Below the pieces are notes generated by a model. The model saw nothing but the letters and a program-made list of their open reading frames with translations, ran no database searches and was not told the origin of the DNA. Shown here piece after piece: positions 8,920 to 13,786 of a DNA stretch of 13,786 bases. The stretch is from Candidatus Magasanikiibacteriota bacterium. Lineage in GTDB: Bacteria; Patescibacteriota; Patescibacteriia; Magasanikbacterales; GWA2-37-8. The DNA is taken from NCBI GenBank assembly GCA_903858555.1, contig CAIOJG010000122.1, positions 1 through 13,786 on the forward strand. The letters run 5' to 3'. The stretch's first letter is position 1; every line of letters begins with the position of its first letter. Position numbers and translations under genes: made by a program.

Positions 8920-8975
8920 TGCGACCAAAGGGTGGTCGTATTTCATACCGTGATCCGTAAGGAACACGGATAACG
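8920..8975 (+). promoter_or_regulatory. Two-hairpin structured leader of the GC-rich gene
   Basis: Hairpin 1 is TGCGACC (8920-8926) with GGTCGTA (8934-8940), one G-U pair and the 7-base loop AAAGGGT. Hairpin 2 is ATCCGT (8953-8958) with ACGGAT (8966-8971) around the 7-base loop AAGGAAC, extended through one G-A mismatch by CGT/ACG (8949-8951 and 8973-8975). Both loops are seven bases and contain an AAGG or AAAGG core. The SD follows ten bases after hairpin 2 and is not obviously paired. A cis-regulatory or mRNA-stabilising element is the natural reading; no known riboswitch class is recognised. Confidence 0.55.
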
Positions 8976-8984
8976 TCAAACTGT

Positions 8985-8989
8985 GAGGT
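8985..8989 (+). promoter_or_regulatory. Strong ribosome binding site fixing the start at 8996
   Basis: GAGGT lies six bases before the ATG at 8996, within TGAGGTAGAGG. It decides the start and the coding strand of the GC-rich ORF. The SUF genes and the giant surface protein gene have no comparable site. Confidence 0.8.
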
Positions 8990-8995
8990 AGAGGC

Positions 8996-9547
8996 ATGTT
9001 GCAACTTGTGTTGGAGCCGATTCTCGGTGGAAAGGTCATGGCTGCTCGAGTCGAAGGCCAATGTGGCAGTCGGACTTGGCAGTTTTGCACTGCGACCGAG
9101 GGTCTGCGCATCGTGAATGTGGGGATTCGCGAGGGTTTGTGGGGAACGCGAGAGGCGATGGGCATTTGTCAGGAGATCTGCCGGCATTTGCCGCTTGAGA
9201 CGACTGATTTGGCCGCCAACCTGCAGAAGTGCGACGCCATCGCCGCGGACAAGGTGAAAGCTGAGGCGCACCTGGTCGAGGGGCACGTGCTTATCGCACT
9301 GAAGATGAGCGGCACGTTGCTCCAAAACGCACTTTCGCCGGATTTGTGCTCGGCCATGGCCATTCTCGACTTCTACTGCAATGGGATCGTTCTCCACATG
9401 GGGGACTGTCTCTGGACTTTGCAGAAGATGCTCGAGCTCGGAGTGGCAGACACCATTCCAGACAAAGCGTTTCACCGGCTGACGGGCGAGTTTCACCGTT
9501 CTTTGGCGGCGGAATTCCGCTACCGGCAAGCGGTCTCGGCGTTTTGA
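8996..9547 (+). CDS. GC-rich 183-residue protein of unknown function in its own transcription unit
   Basis: I do not recognise this protein. It is 183 residues, apparently soluble, with no signal peptide or membrane helix. The first 50 or so residues look strand-rich. The rest looks helical, notably about 52-65, 70-112, 115-150 and 156-180. It has eight cysteines (23, 31, 58, 62, 79, 118, 128, 138), including C58-x3-C62, and several histidines, but no standard metal-binding signature. By hand count about 130 of 183 codons end in G or C, unlike the AT-rich neighbours, and this bias supports real coding on this strand. The promoter, structured leader, SD and terminator around it give it a private transcription unit. 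Atypical composition suggests acquisition from a GC-richer source or membership of a distinct mobile family. No recombinase or clear flanking repeat is visible. Confidence 0.78.
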   Translation: MLQLVLEPILGGKVMAARVEGQCGSRTWQFCTATEGLRIVNVGIREGLWGTREAMGICQEICRHLPLETTDLAANLQKCDAIAADKVKAEAHLVEGHVLIALKMSGTLLQNALSPDLCSAMAILDFYCNGIVLHMGDCLWTLQKMLELGVADTIPDKAFHRLTGEFHRSLAAEFRYRQAVSAF

Positions 9548-9581
9548 CCTCAACCGCCCCTTTAGGGGTATGGGTTGGGGT
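9547..9581 (+). other. Hairpin immediately after the GC-rich ORF stop
   Basis: ACCTCAACC (9547-9555), whose first base is the last base of the stop codon, pairs with GGTTGGGGT (9573-9581) with one G-U pair. Above a small internal loop, CCCC (9557-9560) pairs with GGGG (9565-9568) around TTTA. No T-run follows, so it is not itself a standard terminator. It may protect the 3' end or be part of a compound terminator with the next hairpin. Confidence 0.55.
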
Positions 9582-9593
9582 GCGGAGACAAAG

Positions 9594-9663
9594 AAAGCCG
9601 CGCACCAACCTATTTTATTTCTAAAATTTTTGGAGATAGAATAGGGTGCGCGGCTTTTGTTTT
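9594..9663 (+). terminator. Long-stem terminator closing the GC-rich cassette
   Basis: A perfect 13-base-pair stem, AAAGCCGCGCACC (9594-9606) with GGTGCGCGGCTTT (9645-9657), is followed by TGTTTTA. The 38-base AT-rich interior can extend the helix with CTATT (9610-9614) and AATAG (9640-9644). Stem strength and the T-rich 3' side fit intrinsic termination. The loop is longer than usual, so a stable RNA element that also terminates is possible. Confidence 0.75.
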
Positions 9664-9667
9664 ACCC

Positions 9668-9696
9668 TATACAAAACCCGATTTTTTAGGTAGGAT
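9668..9696 (+). promoter_or_regulatory. Weak candidate promoter for trhO
   Basis: TATACA (9668-9673), 17 bases, then TAGGAT (9691-9696), each matching four of six consensus bases. It follows the cassette terminator, so trhO needs a promoter near here. The implied leader is short (about 16 bases), as for the suf promoter downstream. Confidence 0.3.
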
Positions 9697-9718
9697 AGTA
9701 TTTGGTAATTTTAAAGAT

Positions 9719-10669
9719 ATGTATCAAATAGTTTTATTTTATAAATACACCGATATCGAAGATCCACAGGCGCTGATGAACTCTCAGCGTCAGCTTTGTG
9801 TTGGTCTTGGACTCAAGGGGCGTTTGATTATTGCTAAAGAAGGAGTCAACGGAACTTTCGAAGGCACGACTGAAAATATTTCTAAATATGTGTCGGCGTT
9901 AAAAACCGATCCACGTTTTGCTGATGTCCATATTAAATTGAGCGATGGTAATGGCGACGCCTTTCCACGTTTGTCTATCAAAGTGCGCAATGAAATCGTA
10001 AGCTCGCATTTAGGTGAAAAAGATATTGATCCGCGTAAGACTACCGGTAAATATCTGCAAGCGGAAGAATTGCACCAATGGATTAAAGATGGCAAAGAAT
10101 TTTATATCGTGGATATGCGTAATGATTATGAATTTGATGTTGGTCGTTTTGCCGGATCAATTTTGCCGCCCTTGAAAAATTTCCGTGACCTTTCTGGAAT
10201 TTTGCCGAGTATCGCTAGTTTAAAAAATAAAACAGTCGTGACCGTTTGTACTGGTGGGGTGCGCTGCGAAAAGGCGTCAGGCTTTTTGGTAGACAATGGC
10301 TTTGCTGATGTTTATCAATTGTATGGTGGCATTGTCACTTACATGGAAAAATTTCCCAACGAAGCTTTTAAAGGCGCGCTGTATGTGTTTGACGGGCGTG
10401 TCACGATGGGCTTTAATCTAAACGATCCGAAACATGAAGTGGTTGGCAATTGTTGGCACTGTCAGAAACCGGCAGAAAGATATTTGGATTGCGCCTATAT
10501 ACATTGTCATGGTAAACGTCATTTTCTGTGTTGTGATGAGTGCTTAAAAACCCACGAAGGTTTCTGTAGCGCTAAATGTAAAATGGCGTTGACCGTTCGC
10601 AATTTTTACGATAAAATACATAGTATAATAAAAAAATTACATGTCCAAAAAAACCACTCTACAAATTAA
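9719..10669 (+). CDS. trhO: tRNA uridine-34 5-hydroxylase, rhodanese family (TrhO/YceA)
   Basis: A 316-residue member of the UPF0176/TrhO family. E. coli TrhO catalyses oxygen-dependent hydroxylation of wobble U34 in certain tRNAs to 5-hydroxyuridine, a precursor of cmo5U-type modifications. Visible parts: the N-terminal UPF0176 domain (about 1-95, with AKEGVNGT), a rhodanese domain (about 115-215) with the active-site loop CTGGVRCEKAS, catalytic Cys177 and second Cys182, and a C-terminal Cys/His-rich segment (245-287) likely to bind metal. The frame stays open upstream to an ATG at 9575, but that extension crosses the terminator hairpin and does not resemble the family, so the ATG at 9719 (protein begins MYQIVLFYKY) is chosen. 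The 3' end overlaps sufC by 29 bases. Family assignment is confident; the cellular link to SUF is only positional. Confidence 0.92.
   Translation: MYQIVLFYKYTDIEDPQALMNSQRQLCVGLGLKGRLIIAKEGVNGTFEGTTENISKYVSALKTDPRFADVHIKLSDGNGDAFPRLSIKVRNEIVSSHLGEKDIDPRKTTGKYLQAEELHQWIKDGKEFYIVDMRNDYEFDVGRFAGSILPPLKNFRDLSGILPSIASLKNKTVVTVCTGGVRCEKASGFLVDNGFADVYQLYGGIVTYMEKFPNEAFKGALYVFDGRVTMGFNLNDPKHEVVGNCWHCQKPAERYLDCAYIHCHGKRHFLCCDECLKTHEGFCSAKCKMALTVRNFYDKIHSIIKKLHVQKNHSTN
10589..10617 (+). promoter_or_regulatory. Promoter of the suf operon inside the end of trhO
   Basis: TTGACC (10589-10594), a 17-base spacer, then TAAAAT (10612-10617): five of six matches in each box at optimal spacing. Start would be near 10624, only about 17 bases before the sufC ATG. 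A second -10-like TATAAT at 10624-10629 lacks a spaced -35. No operator-like palindrome or Fe-S regulator site is evident. Confidence 0.6.
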
Positions 10670-11408
10670 AAATCTGCACGCCTCAATTGACGGCATTAAA
10701 ATTTTAAATGGCGTTTCTTTGAATGTATCTTCGGGTGAAGTTCATGTCATCATGGGACAAAACGGTTCGGGTAAATCCACCTTGCTTTCGGTTTTGATGG
10801 GTCATCCTAGATACTCAGTCGATGGCGGTAGTATCAAGTTGGATAATCTGAATATTTTAAAAATGTCGGTGAATGAACGTGCTCAAGCTGGTTTGTTTTT
10901 GGGCTTCCAACATCCGCAAGTAGTAGCTGGTGTTTCGTATGGAAACTTTTTGCGCACTGCGCGCAATACGGTGGCGATGGCTCGAGATAAAAAAGCAGTC
11001 GCGGTATCACCAATGGATTTTGCTAAAGGCATGAAAGCAGAAATGGAAAGATTAAAAATTGATCCGATTTTTATTTCTCGTAGTGTCAACGAAGGATTCT
11101 CTGGTGGTGAAAAGAAAAAATCTGAAGTATTGCAGATGGCCATGCTCGAACCAAAAATCGCTTTCCTCGACGAGATTGATTCTGGTTTGGATATTGATGC
11201 GTTAAAAATCGTGGCCAAAGAATTGGTGGCTTTACACAAAAAACAAAAAATGGCTTTGGTGGTAGTTAGTCACAATCCAAAATTGATTGCTTTGTTGTCG
11301 CCAAAAAAAGTCCACGTGATGTCCAAAGGTAAAGTAGTAAAAAGTGGTGGCAAAGAATTGGTAAAACAAATTGAAAAGCTTGGTTACGACGCCTTTTTAA
11401 AGAAATAA
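10641..11408 (+). CDS. sufC: SufC, ABC-type ATPase of the SUF Fe-S assembly complex
   Basis: A 255-residue cytosolic ATPase, the usual SufC length. Family knowledge: SufC dimerises on SufB-SufD and uses ATP hydrolysis to reshape the scaffold during cluster assembly. Motifs present: Walker A GQNGSGKST (39-47, Lys45), Q-loop Gln90, SufC-type signature FSGGEKKK (153-160), Walker B ending LDE (176-178) followed by the family-typical DSGLDIDALK, and H-loop His211. All catalytic residues are intact. The ATG at 10641 gives the normal family N-terminus although it overlaps trhO by 29 bases and has no SD. sufB starts 7 bases after the stop, so the two genes are almost certainly co-transcribed. Confidence 0.97.
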   Translation: MSKKTTLQIKNLHASIDGIKILNGVSLNVSSGEVHVIMGQNGSGKSTLLSVLMGHPRYSVDGGSIKLDNLNILKMSVNERAQAGLFLGFQHPQVVAGVSYGNFLRTARNTVAMARDKKAVAVSPMDFAKGMKAEMERLKIDPIFISRSVNEGFSGGEKKKSEVLQMAMLEPKIAFLDEIDSGLDIDALKIVAKELVALHKKQKMALVVVSHNPKLIALLSPKKVHVMSKGKVVKSGGKELVKQIEKLGYDAFLKK

Positions 11409-11415
11409 TTGGTCT

Positions 11416-12834
11416 ATGGCCGTACCACAAAAAACCAAAAAATTACTCGCCAATACCGGCGACTCATCCGCTTTTAGTTTCAAAACCGAAACCAAGAGTT
11501 TTTTTAAGGCACCGCGCGGATTGACCGAAGAGTTGATTCGTGAAATTTCGGCTTTTAAAAATGAGCCAAAATGGATGTTGGATTTTCGTCTCAACGCTTA
11601 CAAAGTTTTTCTCAAAGAAAGTATGCCGAAGTGGGGTGCTGATTTATCCGGAATTGATTTTGAAAATATTCGTTATTATGTCCGTCCGCAGGATAAAGCT
11701 AAAACCAAATGGGAAGATGTGCCGTCTGAAATTAAAGATACTTTTGACAAGCTCGGTATTCCAGAAGCGGAAAGAAAATTTTTGGCCGGTACCGGTGCAC
11801 AGTTTGAATCTGAAATGGTTTATCATTCCGTGCAAGAAAATCTTTCTAAGTTGGGTGTAATTTTTGAATCCACCGATGATGGTTTAAAAAATCATCCGGA
11901 ACTTTTTAAAAAATATTTTTCTACAATTATTCCGGTACGCGATAATAAATTCGCGGCGTTAAATTCGGCCGTGTGGTCGGGTGGATCTTTTATTTATATT
12001 CCAAAAGGCGTGCATGTTGAATTACCTTTGCAGGCTTATTTCCGTATCAATACTGAAAATATGGGGCAGTTTGAACGTACACTGATTATTGCGGATGAGG
12101 GTAGTAGTGTGCACTATGTAGAGGGTTGTACCGCGCCAACATACTCCACCGATTCTTTGCATTCGGCTGTAGTGGAAATTATGGTCATGAAAGGCGCACG
12201 CGTGCAATATACTACCATTCAAAATTGGTCTAGCAATGTTTACAATTTGGTTACCAAGCGTGCGGTTGCTCAAGAAGATGCGCAGATGTTTTGGTTGGAT
12301 TGCAATCTTGGTTCAAAAGTGACGATGAAATATCCAAGTATTATTTTGTCCGGCAAAAGAGCGAAAGGAGAAATTCAATCTTTAGCTTTTGCGGCGCATG
12401 GTCAGCATCAAGATGCGGGTGGTAAAGTGATCCACTTGGCTTCCGACACCAGTTCGACAATCGTTTCTAAATCTATTTCTAAAGATAATGGTCGTTCTAC
12501 ATATCGTGGTTTAGTAAAAGTAGTAAAGGGCGCAAAAAATGTAAAGACACGTGTGGTGTGTGATGCGTTGATGCTGGATTCTACTTCGCGTTCCGATACT
12601 TATCCAACCATGGATATTCGCGAACAAGATGTGGCCGTGGCGCACGAAGCCACCGTGGCAAAAATTGGTGAAGAAGAATTATTTTATTTGATGAGTCGTG
12701 GACTCACTGAGGAACAAGCGGCGACAATGATCGTGAATGGTTTTGCGGCGCCAATTGTAAAACAATTACCAATGGAATATGCGGTGGAATTAAATCGTCT
12801 GTTGGCTTTGGAAATGACCGGTTCGGTCGGATAA
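11416..12834 (+). CDS. sufB: SufB, Fe-S cluster assembly scaffold
   Basis: A full-length 472-residue SufB. Family knowledge: with SufC and SufD it forms the SufBCD scaffold that receives sulfur from SufS and builds a nascent cluster. The canonical N-terminal region and right-handed beta-helix are present, with highly conserved stretches such as AALNSAVWSGGSFIY, ADEGSSVHYVEGC and the ending LLALEMTGSVG. The Cys of the VVCDAL motif (Cys382) lines up with E. coli SufB Cys405, and the HEAT motif (His410, Glu411) with the region of E. coli Glu434, both implicated in assembly. No intein or frameshift is seen. The start at 11416 has no SD. sufD follows after 4 bases. Confidence 0.97.
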   Translation: MAVPQKTKKLLANTGDSSAFSFKTETKSFFKAPRGLTEELIREISAFKNEPKWMLDFRLNAYKVFLKESMPKWGADLSGIDFENIRYYVRPQDKAKTKWEDVPSEIKDTFDKLGIPEAERKFLAGTGAQFESEMVYHSVQENLSKLGVIFESTDDGLKNHPELFKKYFSTIIPVRDNKFAALNSAVWSGGSFIYIPKGVHVELPLQAYFRINTENMGQFERTLIIADEGSSVHYVEGCTAPTYSTDSLHSAVVEIMVMKGARVQYTTIQNWSSNVYNLVTKRAVAQEDAQMFWLDCNLGSKVTMKYPSIILSGKRAKGEIQSLAFAAHGQHQDAGGKVIHLASDTSSTIVSKSISKDNGRSTYRGLVKVVKGAKNVKTRVVCDALMLDSTSRSDTYPTMDIREQDVAVAHEATVAKIGEEELFYLMSRGLTEEQAATMIVNGFAAPIVKQLPMEYAVELNRLLALEMTGSVG

Positions 12835-12838
12835 TTTT

Positions 12839-13453
12839 ATGATTAAAAAAGAAATTCGTTTTATTGAAACTATTCCCAACGAAACTATTACTTTAGCCGA
12901 AAAGTCCGATTTGATGTTGGTTGGTTTGATAACCAAAGGCTGGGAGGGGACGCGTAAATTTGTGGTGGATGCCGCTGGCAAAGATAGTAGTTTTAAAGGA
13001 ATATTTTTTATATTAGGACAAGGTAATGATACTTTTTTAGCGGATATTACTTCTATTCATAATGCGGATAATACTTTGGTGCATAATCGATTGCGTTGCG
13101 CGTTGATGGATTCTGCGGTGTGTAATGTTTCGGGAGTGGCGAAAGTGCAAGAAAAAGTAATCGGTGCAGATTCATATTTTTCTCATCACACTTTATTGTT
13201 GTCGGAAAATTCTTCGGCCAAAGCCGCGCCAAATTTGGAAATAAAAAGCGATAGTGTCAAAGCCGGTCACGCTGCCAGTGTGGGCAAAGTAGACGAAGAA
13301 GCTTTATTTTATTTATTATCTCGCGGCATCAATGAAAAAGATGCTAAGGCGCTTTTGGTGCAAGGTTTTTTTGAAACAGAAATGAGTGGTATTGAAGATG
13401 AAGATATTAAAAATAAAATTCGTGAAGCACTCGCTAAATTTCTTTTTAAATAA
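12839..13453 (+). CDS. sufD: Short SufD-like subunit of the SUF scaffold
   Basis: A 204-residue SufB/SufD-family protein in the sufD position, about half the usual SufD length of roughly 400. It keeps the later beta-helix and the C-terminal helical domain: KAGHAASVGKVDEEALFYL (142-160) carries His144, which lines up with the E. coli SufD His360 implicated in cluster assembly at the SufB-SufD interface. It lacks the N-terminal helical domain and early beta-helix turns. The short 5' end is not an assembly accident, because the upstream sequence is intact sufB ending 4 bases before this ATG. A compact functional SufD is the best reading. Naming it sufD rests on position and His144. Confidence 0.85.
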   Translation: MIKKEIRFIETIPNETITLAEKSDLMLVGLITKGWEGTRKFVVDAAGKDSSFKGIFFILGQGNDTFLADITSIHNADNTLVHNRLRCALMDSAVCNVSGVAKVQEKVIGADSYFSHHTLLLSENSSAKAAPNLEIKSDSVKAGHAASVGKVDEEALFYLLSRGINEKDAKALLVQGFFETEMSGIEDEDIKNKIREALAKFLFK

Positions 13454-13456
13454 AAT

Positions 13457-13786
13457 ATGTCTTTTAACGTTCAAAAAGATTTTCCAATTTTAAAACGAAA
13501 AATAAACGGTAAACGTTTGGTGTATTTGGATAATGCGGCGACTAGCCAAAAACCAAAAGCGGTAATCGACGCTTTGCAAAAATTTTATACTACTACCAAT
13601 GCTAATATTCATCGGGGCGTGCATACTCTCGCCGAAGAAGCGACCGCGACTTATGAAGAGGTGCGTGTAAAAACCGCCAAATTTATCGGCGCTAAATCGG
13701 CCGGTGAAATTGTTTTTACAAAAAATACCACCGAATCTATCAATTGCGTGGCTGTAAGTTGGGGTAGGAAAAATATTAAAAAAGGG
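13457..13786 (+). CDS. sufS: SufS, cysteine desulfurase, N-terminal part (cut by the window end)
   Basis: The frame opens at ATG 13457, 3 bases after the sufD stop, and stays open for 110 codons to the window edge. The protein begins MSFNVQKDFPIL and shows class II (SufS/CsdA-type) desulfurase hallmarks: YLDNAATSQKPKAV, NANIHRGVHTLAEEAT and IVFTKNTTESIN. Family knowledge: SufS is a PLP enzyme that converts cysteine to alanine and passes persulfide sulfur to the SUF scaffold, usually through SufE or SufU. The PLP lysine and active-site cysteine lie beyond the edge, so integrity cannot be judged. No SufE or SufU is in view; one may follow. Confidence 0.95.
   Translation, partial: MSFNVQKDFPILKRKINGKRLVYLDNAATSQKPKAVIDALQKFYTTTNANIHRGVHTLAEEATATYEEVRVKTAKFIGAKSAGEIVFTKNTTESINCVAVSWGRKNIKKG

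Noticed and set aside
8846..9553. 235-codon open frame on the - strand opposite the GC-rich ORF
   Set aside because: It runs through the promoter and leader of the + strand gene. Third-position G/C bias, SD and promoter all fit the + strand, and long antisense frames are expected in GC-rich sequence.
9575..9718. Upstream extension of trhO by 48 codons from the ATG at 9575
   Set aside because: It crosses the terminator hairpin at 9594-9657 and does not look like the TrhO N-terminus, which starts normally at 9719.

Overview
The window looks like a chromosome segment from an uncultivated Candidate Phyla Radiation (Patescibacteria, Parcubacteria-like) bacterium. This is an inference from style: AT-rich genes, tightly packed SUF genes whose starts lack Shine-Dalgarno (SD) sequences, a very large secreted multidomain protein ending in a peptidoglycan-binding domain, and a small Gly/Arg-rich membrane protein. 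TGA is used as a stop (ends at 897 and 9547), so this is the standard bacterial code and not the UGA-glycine code of Gracilibacteria/Absconditabacteria. All genes read on the + strand.

Layout. 1-897 is the C-terminal part of a superfamily I (UvrD/HelD-like) helicase cut by the left edge. 1003-8400 encodes a 2465-residue secreted protein: signal peptide, PA14 domain, a 14-copy 'GGxF' propeller array, Calx-beta domain, a seven-repeat Asp-box/BNR-type propeller, an unassigned region of about 450 residues, an FN3-like module, a beta-rich module and a C-terminal peptidoglycan-binding domain. It is followed by a small single-span protein (8457-8795) with a Gly/Arg/Gln-rich exterior, then a strong intrinsic terminator.

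8858-9657 stands apart from everything else. It holds a near-consensus sigma70-type promoter, a leader that folds into two small hairpins, a good SD sequence, a GC-rich 183-codon ORF of unknown function, a post-stop hairpin and its own terminator. Its codon use and translation signals differ sharply from its neighbours, so it reads as a self-contained and probably acquired expression cassette. It is the best candidate for something undescribed here.

9719-13786 carries trhO (tRNA U34 hydroxylase, rhodanese family) followed by sufC-sufB-sufD-sufS, the SUF iron-sulfur cluster assembly operon, with sufS cut by the right edge. SufC is the ATPase. SufB with an unusually short SufD would form the scaffold, and SufS is the cysteine desulfurase. 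A near-consensus promoter inside the 3' end of trhO suggests the suf genes can be transcribed independently of trhO. No SufE, SufU or SufR is visible in the window.
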